Assembly (NCBI GenBank): GCA_964482135.1
Contig: CAYZWF010000033.1
Coordinates: 1-23,161 of the forward strand
Direction: 5' to 3'
From: UBA11136 sp964482135
Lineage (GTDB): Bacteria > Pseudomonadota > Alphaproteobacteria > UBA11136
Length of the DNA: 23,161 nt
Shown here: one piece after another, positions 6,683 to 13,773 of the stretch
Position numbering within the stretch: the first letter of the stretch is position 1
Layout of the letters: each line of letters opens with the position of its first letter
Translations under genes and position numbers: made by a program
The notes under the pieces: generated by a model
What the model saw: only the letters and a program-made list of their open reading frames with translations
The model's database searches: none
What the model was told of the DNA's origin: nothing

Positions 6683-7951
6683 GGAAACCGTATCAAACAG
6701 GCGCGGGAACGGGCCGGACTCTCGCAGACCCGGCTCGCCGCCCTGATCGGACTGCGCCAGCCCACCGTCTCCGACTGGGAGCGCGACGAGGTGGAGCCCA
6801 CACGGGCCAATCTGCGGGCCGCCGCCATCCAGCTCGGCGTCTCTCCCAACTGGCTCGCCTTCGGTGATGAGGAAACAGACGAGGCCCCGCAAGATAACGG
6901 CGAGGCCCCGGACGCACCCCGCCCTCCCCGCCCCGGCCACGCCTCCCACGGCCACAATCCAGGGGGCTTTCCCCGCAGCCGCATGCGCCGCAACCGCCGG
7001 ACCCCCTGGCTGCGCGCCCTGGTGCGTGAAAACACCCTCGGCGCGGATGACCTGATCTGGCCGGTTTTCGTGCGCGAGGGCACAAACAAACGCACCCCCA
7101 TCCCCTCCATGCCCGGCGTCGAGCGTCTTACCGTGGACCTGCTGGTGAAAGCCGCGGGCGAGGCCGCCGATCTCGGCATTCCCGCGCTCGCCCTGTTCCC
7201 GGTGGTGGATAAATCCCTCAAGAACGAAGAGGCGACGGAAGCGTTCAATCCCGAAAACCTGGTGTGCCGCGCCACCGCCGCGCTCAAGGCCGCCCATCCC
7301 GGCATCGGCGTCATCTGCGACGTGGCGCTGGACCCCTATACCTCTCACGGCCAGGACGGCCTGCTGCGCGGCGGCGAGGTGGTCAACGACGAAACCGTGG
7401 CGGTGCTGTGCCGCCAGGCGGTGGTCCAGGCCGGCGCCGGCTGCGACATCATCGCCCCTTCCGACATGATGGACGGCCGCGTGGGCGCCATCCGCGATGC
7501 CCTCGACCGCGCAGGATTCCAGAATACGGGCATTCTCCCCTACGCCGCCAAATACGCCTCCGGCTTCTATGGCCCCTTCCGTGACGCCGTGGGTTCGGCG
7601 GCGGCGCTGGGCGGCGGCGACAAGAAGACCTACCAGATGGACCCCGCCAACAGCGACGAGGCCCTGCGCGAGGTGGCCCTGGACATCGCCGAGGGCGCGG
7701 ATATGGTCATGGTCAAGCCGGGCCTGCCCTATCTCGACATCATCCGCCGCGTCAAGGACGCCTTCGCGGTACCCACATTCGCCTATCAGGTGAGCGGTGA
7801 ATACGCCATGCTCAAGGCGGCGGGGGAAAAGGGTTGGCTCGATTTTCCCACGGTCATGGCCGAAAGCCTCATGGCCTGCAAGCGGGCCGGGGCCGACGCC
7901 ATCCTCACCTATGCCGCCCTGGAAATGGCCAAATCCCTTCGCAACCCTTAA
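6674..7951 (+). CDS. hemB: Porphobilinogen synthase HemB with N-terminal Xre-type HTH domain
   Basis: Condenses two 5-aminolevulinates to porphobilinogen, the second committed step of tetrapyrrole synthesis. The 425-residue product is about 90 residues longer than ordinary HemB. Residues 5-62 form a Cro/CI-type helix-turn-helix (RIKQARERAGLSQTRLAALIG, then QPTVSDWERDEVEPTRANL and LGVSPNWLAFG). Residues 63-96 are an acidic, Pro-rich, His-containing linker. HemB proper runs from about 97 (GGFPRSRMRRNRR) to the end. Active-site lysines are K293 (AAKYASGFYG) and K348 (MVMVKPG). The metal loop CDVALDPYTSHGQDG (215-229) has Asp where zinc enzymes have Cys, so it is the Mg-dependent type; Gln227 replaces the common His. 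No in-frame start with a ribosome site lies between the domains, so the fusion appears genuine. The stop overlaps the convergent hydrolase stop by 3 bases. Confidence 0.95.
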   Translation: MTLGNRIKQARERAGLSQTRLAALIGLRQPTVSDWERDEVEPTRANLRAAAIQLGVSPNWLAFGDEETDEAPQDNGEAPDAPRPPRPGHASHGHNPGGFPRSRMRRNRRTPWLRALVRENTLGADDLIWPVFVREGTNKRTPIPSMPGVERLTVDLLVKAAGEAADLGIPALALFPVVDKSLKNEEATEAFNPENLVCRATAALKAAHPGIGVICDVALDPYTSHGQDGLLRGGEVVNDETVAVLCRQAVVQAGAGCDIIAPSDMMDGRVGAIRDALDRAGFQNTGILPYAAKYASGFYGPFRDAVGSAAALGGGDKKTYQMDPANSDEALREVALDIAEGADMVMVKPGLPYLDIIRRVKDAFAVPTFAYQVSGEYAMLKAAGEKGWLDFPTVMAESLMACKRAGADAILTYAALEMAKSLRNP

Positions 7952-8823
7952 GTTTTCTCCATCCAGTCACGGATCACCGCGATCTGGTCGGCCTTCATCA
8001 GCGACGGCGCATGGCCGATACCGGGAAATTCCACCACTTCCACCTGTTTGGGCCCGCGTTTTTGCATTTTAGCCGCCGTTTTCGCCGACAGGATAGGCGA
8101 GTCCGCCCCGCGCAGGATCAGCACCGGACAATTGATGGCGTCCCAGATATGCCACAGCCGCAAGGCGAAGGGCAGCATCCAGCGCATGGGCTTGGCGATG
8201 GCGGGATCGAAGGCGAGGCGATATCTCCCGTCCTCGAGCCGGACACTGGAAACCTCCGCCAGGGCCCGCCACTGGTTCGCTTCATGGGGACCGGCCCCGG
8301 CATAAATAGAGCGCAGATGGGCCTCCACCTCATCCATGTTGGCAAAACGCGGGTCGGCCCCCACATAGGCGCGCATATATTTCATGGGCTTGCGGGGGAT
8401 CACCGCGCCCACATCGTTGAGAACAAGGCGGCGCAGCGGCGTCACCGCCTTGGCCGCCAGCATCATGCCCAGAACCCCGCCCATGGAGGTGCCGATGACG
8501 GTGATCTCGGTGGCCTTCAGATGGGAAATCAGCACCTCGAGATGGGCGAAATACCGCCTTACGTTATAATCCTTGGGCCGCGCCAGCCATGCACTCTTGC
8601 CGCGCCCCACCATATCGGGACAGACCACGCGGTACCCGGCGCCCGAGAGCGCCCGCGCCGGTTCATCGAAGAAACGCCCGTTACCGGTGAGCCCGTGCAG
8701 ACACAGGACCAGCCCCGGCTTGGGAGTGCCCCCTTCCGCAACTTGCGGCGCCCAGTCCGTATAGGCCATGAGGCACGTCCCCTCATGCACGGGCACGGAA
8801 ATATGTGATTCCTTCATGGTCAT
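7948..8823 (-). CDS. Alpha/beta hydrolase
   Basis: A 291-residue single-domain hydrolase of unknown substrate. The oxyanion motif LCLHGLTGNGRFF (about 40-52) is followed by PDMVGRGKSAW (69-79), the nucleophile elbow VIGTSMGG (Ser113), a cap of about 70 residues, the acid-bearing strand VLILRGADSPIL and the catalytic His in FPGIGHAPSL. This layout is typical of esterases and lactonases rather than peptidases. Its 3' end overlaps the hemB stop, sharing a TTAA palindrome. Two ATGs lie close together (8823 and 8817); a G-rich GGGGGA is better spaced for the second. The gene is divergent from the CoA-transferase across 73 bases. Confidence 0.85.
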   Translation of the reverse strand: MTMKESHISVPVHEGTCLMAYTDWAPQVAEGGTPKPGLVLCLHGLTGNGRFFDEPARALSGAGYRVVCPDMVGRGKSAWLARPKDYNVRRYFAHLEVLISHLKATEITVIGTSMGGVLGMMLAAKAVTPLRRLVLNDVGAVIPRKPMKYMRAYVGADPRFANMDEVEAHLRSIYAGAGPHEANQWRALAEVSSVRLEDGRYRLAFDPAIAKPMRWMLPFALRLWHIWDAINCPVLILRGADSPILSAKTAAKMQKRGPKQVEVVEFPGIGHAPSLMKADQIAVIRDWMEKT

Positions 8824-8869
8824 CCCCCGATGATAGACTATTCTCTCCGCCCCCGATCAAGTCCCAACC

Positions 8870-8896
8870 AAGTGAGACAACCCAAATGAGACAACC
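8870..8896 (+). repeat. 14-bp period direct repeat immediately before a start codon
   Basis: AARTGAGACAACC occurs at 8870-8882 and 8884-8896, the second copy ending directly at the ATG of the CoA-transferase. Each copy holds a weak TGAG ribosome-binding core. Confidence 0.6.
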
Positions 8897-10039
8897 ATGA
8901 CCACCCCAGCCCCCCTCTCCGGAATCACCGTCATCGACCTTTCGCGCATCCTCGCCGGGCCGTACTGCACCATGGTGCTGGCCGAACTGGGCGCCCGCGT
9001 CATCAAGGTGGAAACCCCCGAAGGCGACGACGCGCGCCGTATCGGCCCCTTCATGGAGAACCGCTCGGCCTATTTCATGTCGCTCAACCGCGGCAAGGAG
9101 AGCATCGCGCTGGACCTGAAACGGGAAAGCGACCGCGATACCCTCCACAAGCTGCTGGAAAAGGCCGATGTGGTGGTGGAAAACTTCCGCCCCGGCACCA
9201 TGGAAAAGCTGGGGCTGGGCTGGGAAACGCTGCATGCCCGCCATCCCCGCCTGATCTATGCCGCGGCCTCGGGATTCGGCCACTCCGGCCCCTACAGCGG
9301 GCGCGCGGCTTACGACATGGTGGTCCAGGCCATGGGCGGAATCATGAGCCTCACCGGCCATCCCGGAGGGCCGCCCACCCGGGTCGGCACCTCCATCGGT
9401 GATATCGCCGCCGGTCTGTTCACCGCCACCGGCATCAACGCCGCGCTTTTTCAGCGCGAAAGTTCGGGCCAGGGCGTGAAGATCGATGTGGCCATGCTCG
9501 ACTGCCAGCTCGCCATCCTCGAAAACGCCATGGCCCGCCTTGCCGCAACCGGCGAGGTGCCCGGTCCCTTGGGCGCGCGCCATCCCTCCATCACTCCCTT
9601 CGACGCCTTCGCCACCGCCGACGGCCATATTGTCATCGCCGCCGGCAACGACCGCCTCTTCGAGCGCCTGTGCCAGGCTTTGGAACGCATGGATTTAGTC
9701 ACCAACGACCTGTTCGCCGACAACCACCTGCGCACCTCCCACGCGGCGGCGCTGAAGGACGAACTGGAATCCGTTCTCACCACCAAGCCCACCGCCCACT
9801 GGCTCGCCCTGCTGGAGGCCGCCGGGGTGCCCTGCGGTCCCATCAACAACATGGCCCAGGTCATGGCGGACCCCCAGATCGCGGAGCGCAACATGGTGGT
9901 CACCTGCGACGACCCGGTGGCCGGAACCGTGCCCATGCCGGGCAATCCCATCAAGATTTCCGGGGTCGCCGATGCCGCCTCGCGGAACTGCGCGCCGGAG
10001 CTCGACCAGGACCGGGAAAAAATTCTCTCGGAACTTTAA
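8897..10039 (+). CDS. CaiB/BaiF (family III) CoA-transferase
   Basis: A 380-residue cytosolic enzyme that moves CoA between carboxylic acids through an enzyme-bound aspartyl-CoA intermediate. The N-terminus GITVIDLSRILAGPYCTMVLAELGARVIKVE (9-39) is the family signature. The motif SLNRGKESIALDLK follows at 62-75. The catalytic aspartate is D140 in GRAAYDMVVQAMGG, and PTRVGTSIGDIAAGL precedes the interlocked-dimer helix. Length matches the family. The acceptor and donor cannot be assigned from sequence; oxalate, carnitine, citramalate and succinyl-type members look alike at this level. It stands alone, with a terminator-like hairpin directly after the stop. Confidence 0.9.
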   Translation: MTTPAPLSGITVIDLSRILAGPYCTMVLAELGARVIKVETPEGDDARRIGPFMENRSAYFMSLNRGKESIALDLKRESDRDTLHKLLEKADVVVENFRPGTMEKLGLGWETLHARHPRLIYAAASGFGHSGPYSGRAAYDMVVQAMGGIMSLTGHPGGPPTRVGTSIGDIAAGLFTATGINAALFQRESSGQGVKIDVAMLDCQLAILENAMARLAATGEVPGPLGARHPSITPFDAFATADGHIVIAAGNDRLFERLCQALERMDLVTNDLFADNHLRTSHAAALKDELESVLTTKPTAHWLALLEAAGVPCGPINNMAQVMADPQIAERNMVVTCDDPVAGTVPMPGNPIKISGVADAASRNCAPELDQDREKILSEL

Positions 10040-10064
10040 AAGCCGTCTTTAATGGCTTGTTTTT
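10040..10064 (+). terminator. Terminator after the CoA-transferase
   Basis: AAGCC (10040-10044) and GGCTT (10054-10058) flank a 9-base loop and are followed by GTTTTT. The hairpin starts one base after the stop codon. Confidence 0.6.
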
Positions 10065-10124
10065 GAATCGTTTATTTTAAATGCACTACAAGTGCAATCC
10101 GGTCCTTTCCCTTGATTTGAGAAG

Positions 10125-10146
10125 CGCCCTTTAACGGCGTCTTTTT
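10125..10146 (+). terminator. Second terminator-like hairpin
   Basis: CGCC (10125-10128) and GGCG (10136-10139) flank a 7-base loop, followed by TCTTTTT. It resembles the hairpin at 10040-10064 over its whole length (AAG, then CTTTAA in the loop, then a T-run), as if the two arose by duplication. Confidence 0.4.
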
Positions 10147-10208
10147 CCCCCCACATAAGAAGGTAGGAAACTTGGGCATCTCCAGGCGTCATCCGTGATG
10201 TCCGGGGA

Positions 10209-10216
10209 AAGGAGGT
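10209..10216 (+). promoter_or_regulatory. Ideal ribosome-binding site
   Basis: AAGGAGGT, complementary to the 16S anti-Shine-Dalgarno, lies about 7 bases before the ATG at 10223. It fixes the start of the stress-type membrane protein; most other genes here have only weak sites. Confidence 0.75.
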
Positions 10217-10222
10217 GCAATC

Positions 10223-10870
10223 ATGGTAAAGGAAAAAACACGCGAGGTGGTGGGCGTCTTCGATTCGGAAGAGGCTCTCCAGGGCGCAGTCGATGAACTG
10301 ATGGTTTCCGGATTCAATCTGAGTAATTTGAGTCTTCTCGGGGCCATGGACCCGCTCTACGCCCATGATCACCAGTCCATTCGCGAAATTGAGGATGATC
10401 CGGAGGCTCCCCTGACCGCTTACGCCGACCCCGATTCACGATTCGAGGCGGAAAGCGTTATTGGTGGAGGCTTCATCTATCTCGGCGCCATGGTCGCGGC
10501 GCTGGCCGTCCTCTCCAGGGGTGGCGAAATGGCGAGCGCCATCCCCGGCGTTGTTATTGCCGTTATCATCGGTGGATTCTTAGGGTTCATCGTCAGCCGT
10601 ATTCTCGAATGGAACCACAAGAGCCGCGTTCTGGATCAGCTCAAGCGGGGCGGCCTTCCGCTCTGGGTCAAAGTCACAGACATGGCGCATTACCAACGGG
10701 CCTGCAGGATTCTCATGAAGCACGATGCCAGGGACGTGCACCAGCACGAACTGCCCGACATCACATTCGATTTCTCGGGAGGTGTTTCCCGCAAGATGAG
10801 CTTCCTCAACAACCATTATATCCAGGCCTTTCTGCCCTCTCTTAAAGGCAAGGCCGTAAAAAGCGACTGA
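10223..10870 (+). CDS. Integral membrane protein with N-terminal stress-protein-like domain
   Basis: A 215-residue protein of unknown function. The N-terminal stretch EVVGVFDSEEALQGAVDELMVSGFNLSNLSLLG (8-40) has the pattern of the general-stress-protein 17M/YflT-type domain, a small ferredoxin-like fold. Two glycine-rich hydrophobic segments follow (about 85-104 and 112-134), resembling glycine-zipper membrane helices. The C-terminal part (WVKVTDMAHYQRACRILMKHDARDVHQHEL) looks like a second copy of the same small fold. An ideal Shine-Dalgarno AAAGGAGGTG lies 7 bases before the ATG, by far the strongest in the window, suggesting high expression. It faces the HD-GYP gene. Confidence 0.8.
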   Translation: MVKEKTREVVGVFDSEEALQGAVDELMVSGFNLSNLSLLGAMDPLYAHDHQSIREIEDDPEAPLTAYADPDSRFEAESVIGGGFIYLGAMVAALAVLSRGGEMASAIPGVVIAVIIGGFLGFIVSRILEWNHKSRVLDQLKRGGLPLWVKVTDMAHYQRACRILMKHDARDVHQHELPDITFDFSGGVSRKMSFLNNHYIQAFLPSLKGKAVKSD

Positions 10871-10885
10871 CCCGCTCTCAATTCC

Positions 10886-10925
10886 CGCCCCGGCATGCCC
10901 GGTATGACAGTGCCGTACCGGGGCG
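10886..10925. terminator. Convergent terminator-like inverted repeat
   Basis: CCCGGTA (10898-10904) and TACCGGG (10916-10922) form a perfect 7-base stem with an 11-base loop. An alternative outer pairing is CGCCCCGG (10886-10893) with CCGGGGCG (10918-10925). It sits between two convergent genes and lacks a T-run. Confidence 0.45.
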
Positions 10926-10978
10926 GCGGATACGCTTGTGCCCCACACCATATGAATAGCGGCATGAACAGCGGCTGC

Positions 10979-12223
10979 TCAGGCGGATATCTTTTCCGCC
11001 GCCTTCTCCACGGAAGAAGTGTCCCGGTACCTGGCGGCAATCTCGCGAAACTCGCTCTCTACTTCAAGCAGGGCATCCACCACAACCGGATCAAAATGAC
11101 TCCCCTTGTCCTCGACGATGATGCCGAGCGCCTTCTGGTGGGAAAAGGCTTCCTTGTATACCCGCTTGCTGATGAGGGCGTCATAAACGTCGGCCACGGC
11201 CATAAACCGGCCGGAAAGGGGGATATCCTCCCCCGAAAGCCCCTTGGGATAGCCTGGACCGTCCCATTTTTCATGGTGAGTGCCGGCGATTTCCCTGGCA
11301 AAACAGAGAAATGAACTGCCGCCTTTTTGCTCCTCGGCCACGCGCAGGGCCTCGGCTCCCAACACGGTGTGGGTTTTCATGATCTCGAACTCCCCCTCCG
11401 TCAAAGACGCCGGTTTGAGAAGGATGGAATCGGGAATTCCCACCTTGCCGATATCGTGGAGAGGCGCCGACTTGAACATGAGGTTGACGTTTTCGGGAGT
11501 CAGAACCGTCTTAAAACGCGGGTCTTTGGCCAGATGTTCGGCAAGGGCGCGCACATACCACTGGGTTCTGACGATATGGGCTCCGGTCTCGTTATCCCGG
11601 GTCTCGGCCAGGGACGCCAAGGCCATGATCGTCACATCCTGGGTCTCAACCAGTTCATTGGTGGTGAGAAGGAAGAAAACCACCAGGGTAAAAGCGATAC
11701 CCACCGAAGCGAACATTCCCACCTTGCGTGATACGGGAAAGAACCGACCCTCGAAGGCCATCTGCTCCCCCGTGGCCCTGAAGTATTCAAGGATGCGCCG
11801 CTCATGCTCCAGGGAAAGGTCGATGGCCGCAAAGAATCCAAGCGCCATGAAACCGATGAGGAGTTTCAGGCCGCTTTCCGCCAAGGGAAAGTCATAGAGA
11901 GCGGCGTTATAGACGATCAAAAGTATACCGGCGCCCACGAAGAGGCCCCCCTCGAAATAAAAGACCCGCTTGGTCTGGACGCCAAAGGGAGCCATCGTGA
12001 TAACCCGGCCCCAAAACAGAAAACGCAAGGCGAAGACCATCGAGAGAGCCGCCAGAATGGGAAAAACCTGCTCCGGTTTTGAAAGACTCTCCACAAGCGG
12101 GCACACTTCCGCCCCATAGACGGAGGTGGCGGCCATCGCCGCCACGTAATGGGCCAGTGCCCGGGCCTGGCCTTTGAGCGATTGCTTGCCCGCCAATGTA
12201 TCCTCAACCACCAAGGCATCCAT
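10979..12223 (-). CDS. Membrane-bound HD-GYP domain phosphodiesterase
   Basis: A 414-residue predicted cyclic-di-GMP phosphodiesterase. The N-terminal half holds about four membrane segments (roughly 53-71, 94-107, 118-135 and 168-188). The C-terminal half is an HD-GYP domain: the opening ALASLAETRDNETGAHIVRTQ, the metal pair HD (256-257) in HDIGKVGIPD, HHEKWDGPGYP (316-326) containing the GYP triad, and DVYDAL (345-350). All usual metal ligands seem present, so it is probably active. No receiver or PAS domain is present, so the signal would come through the membrane region. The ATG at 12223 is chosen because GGAGGA lies 7 bases upstream; a longer frame needs a TTG start. c-di-GMP breakdown often promotes motility, fitting the stator genes nearby. 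Confidence 0.92.
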   Translation of the reverse strand: MDALVVEDTLAGKQSLKGQARALAHYVAAMAATSVYGAEVCPLVESLSKPEQVFPILAALSMVFALRFLFWGRVITMAPFGVQTKRVFYFEGGLFVGAGILLIVYNAALYDFPLAESGLKLLIGFMALGFFAAIDLSLEHERRILEYFRATGEQMAFEGRFFPVSRKVGMFASVGIAFTLVVFFLLTTNELVETQDVTIMALASLAETRDNETGAHIVRTQWYVRALAEHLAKDPRFKTVLTPENVNLMFKSAPLHDIGKVGIPDSILLKPASLTEGEFEIMKTHTVLGAEALRVAEEQKGGSSFLCFAREIAGTHHEKWDGPGYPKGLSGEDIPLSGRFMAVADVYDALISKRVYKEAFSHQKALGIIVEDKGSHFDPVVVDALLEVESEFREIAARYRDTSSVEKAAEKISA

Positions 12224-12268
12224 CCTTCTATCCTCCAAACCTTACAAATAACCGCTACGGGTCATTCG

Positions 12269-12280
12269 AACCTATAGGTT
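12269..12280. promoter_or_regulatory. Perfect 12-bp palindrome
   Basis: AACCTATAGGTT lies about 46 bases upstream of the HD-GYP start. It shares ACCTATAG with the hemB upstream region (6600-6607). A repressor site is possible. Confidence 0.35.
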
Positions 12281-12454
12281 TCAGAGCCCCAAACAACCCC
12301 GTAAGCCACCGCCTCACGACCTTGTGATCCCCCGTTATCTCCCGCTTTCGGGGAACCCTGGCGAGGACGGAGAACCCGGCGTTACGCCAGGCCTGGAGGG
12401 CGCTCTAAACCCGCAAAATTAAAGGGGACATTGAGAGGATTGATTTAAGGGGGC

Positions 12455-12528
12455 GGCATCATTATGGTGCCCACTCCTTTTTCTGAGGTCGAATAATCCG
12501 ACCCCACATTATCCGCGGAAACTCGCGG
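12455..12528 (+). promoter_or_regulatory. Three consecutive hairpins in the sgaA leader
   Basis: GGCATCA/TGGTGCC (12455-12461 with 12465-12471, one G-U pair) is followed by a T-run at 12478-12482. Then come GGTCG/CGACC (12487-12491 with 12499-12503) and CCGCG/CGCGG (12513-12517 with 12524-12528). They end about 50 bases before the start codon at 12580. Attenuation or mRNA stabilisation is possible; no ligand class is recognised. Confidence 0.4.
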
Positions 12529-12579
12529 TATTCAGCACCCAGTCATTCCCAAATCATTCGTTGTGAAGAGGTAAGATTA

Positions 12580-13758
12580 ATGTCCCGCAAGTACACAGGT
12601 CACTTCCACGCATATATTCCCGGCCCCACCAATATTCCGCCGCGGATCTTGAACGCCGCCCATGTCCCCACCGAGGACATGCGCAGCCCCACATTCCCCG
12701 AACTCACCTTGCCCCTGTTCGAGGACTTAAAGAAGGTCTTCAAGACCAAGGACGGCCAGGTATTCATCTTCCCCAGCTCCGGCACCGGGGCCTGGGAATC
12801 GGCCATCACCAACACCATGTCGCCGGGCGACAAGGTGCTGATCTATCGTTTCGGCCAGTTCAGCCTGCTGTGGGTGGATATGTTCGAAAGATTGGGCCTC
12901 GACGTGGATGTGCGCGACGTGGACTGGGGCACCGGCACCCCTCCCGAGGATGTGGAAGCCACCCTTAAGGCCGACAGCAACCACGAATACAAGGTGGTCT
13001 GCGTCACCCAGAACGAAACCGCCACCGGCGTCTCCTCCGACGTGGCCGCCGTGCGCAAGGCCATTGACGCCGCCAACCATCCGGCCATGCTCTTCGTGGA
13101 CGGTGTCAGCTCCATCGCCAGCATCGATTTCCGCATGGACGAATGGGGCGTGGACTGCGCCATTTCCGGCTCCCAGAAAGGCTTCATGCTGCCCGCCGGC
13201 GTCGGTCTCGTCTGCGCCAGCCAGAAGGCCCTGGAGGCCCACGAATCGGCCACCCTGCCGCGCTGTTACTTCTCCTGGGAAGACATGATGAAGACCAACA
13301 AGGACGGCTATTTCCCTTACACGCCGCCCACCACCATGCTTCACGCAATGCGCGCCTCCATCGACATGCTCATGGAGGAAGGGCTCGACAACGTGTTTGC
13401 CCGCCATCACCGCATCGCCGAGGGCGTGCGCCGCGCCATCAAGGACGGCTGGGGGCTCAAGCTCTGCGCCAAGGAGGAAAAGTGGGAATCCGACACCGTC
13501 AGCGCCATCGTGGTGCCCGAGGACAAGGACGCCAAGGAAGTGATCGCCACCGCCTATAACAAGTACCATCTCTCTCTTGGTGCGGGTCTGACCCAGGTGG
13601 CCGGCAAGGTGTTCCGCATCGGCCATCTCGGCGATTTCAACGAACTGATGCTGGCCAGCGCCATCGTCGGCGCGGAAATGGCCATGCTCGATCACGGGTT
13701 CGATATCAAGCCCGGAAGCGGCATCGCCGCGGCCAGTGAATACTGGCGCAACAACTAG
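12580..13758 (+). CDS. sgaA: Serine--glyoxylate aminotransferase
   Basis: PLP enzyme of class V that moves the amino group of serine to glyoxylate, giving hydroxypyruvate and glycine. The 392-residue sequence follows the methylotroph serine-cycle enzyme closely: FIPGPTN-type start (AYIPGPTNIPPRIL, 11-24), FPSSGTGAWESAITN (64-78), QNETATGVSSDV (144-155), LFVDGVSSIAS (171-181), the Schiff-base lysine in ISGSQKGFMLPAG (K200), PYTPPTTMLHAM, and the phosphate-cup GAGLTQVAGKVFRIGHLGD. An aspartate-glyoxylate activity (BhcA type) is related, but the next two genes favour the serine route. A GAGGT site lies 7 bases before the ATG. First gene of a three-gene unit, 15 bases before hprA. Confidence 0.93.
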   Translation: MSRKYTGHFHAYIPGPTNIPPRILNAAHVPTEDMRSPTFPELTLPLFEDLKKVFKTKDGQVFIFPSSGTGAWESAITNTMSPGDKVLIYRFGQFSLLWVDMFERLGLDVDVRDVDWGTGTPPEDVEATLKADSNHEYKVVCVTQNETATGVSSDVAAVRKAIDAANHPAMLFVDGVSSIASIDFRMDEWGVDCAISGSQKGFMLPAGVGLVCASQKALEAHESATLPRCYFSWEDMMKTNKDGYFPYTPPTTMLHAMRASIDMLMEEGLDNVFARHHRIAEGVRRAIKDGWGLKLCAKEEKWESDTVSAIVVPEDKDAKEVIATAYNKYHLSLGAGLTQVAGKVFRIGHLGDFNELMLASAIVGAEMAMLDHGFDIKPGSGIAAASEYWRNN

Positions 13759-13773
13759 GCCGAGGGAACATTA

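Larger units (their letters stand above)
12224..12579. other. 356-bp intergenic region with structured leader
   Basis: No gene is seen here. It holds the promoter side of the HD-GYP gene (left) and the leader of the serine-glyoxylate aminotransferase operon (right). Elements in order: a perfect 12-base palindrome AACCTATAGGTT (12269-12280); a hairpin CCCG-CTTT-CGGG (12341-12352); a 7-base stem CCTGGCG/CGCCAGG (12357-12363 with 12385-12391) competing with an inner GGCG/CGCC (12378-12388); and three short hairpins closer to the gene. The known riboswitch classes I could recall were not recognised. Confidence 0.5.

Noticed and set aside
12224..12579. Known riboswitch before sgaA
   Set aside because: I could not match the conserved cores of the glycine, SAM, THF or serC-type elements as I remember them; only generic hairpins are claimed.
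12727..13695. 322-codon minus-strand frame opposite the aminotransferase
   Set aside because: Gly/His/Val-rich shadow of a well-supported gene on the other strand.
12580..13758. BhcA (aspartate-glyoxylate aminotransferase) of the beta-hydroxyaspartate cycle
   Set aside because: The neighbours are hydroxypyruvate reductase and glycerate kinase rather than bhcB, bhcC or bhcD, which favours serine-glyoxylate activity; the families are close, so this is not excluded.
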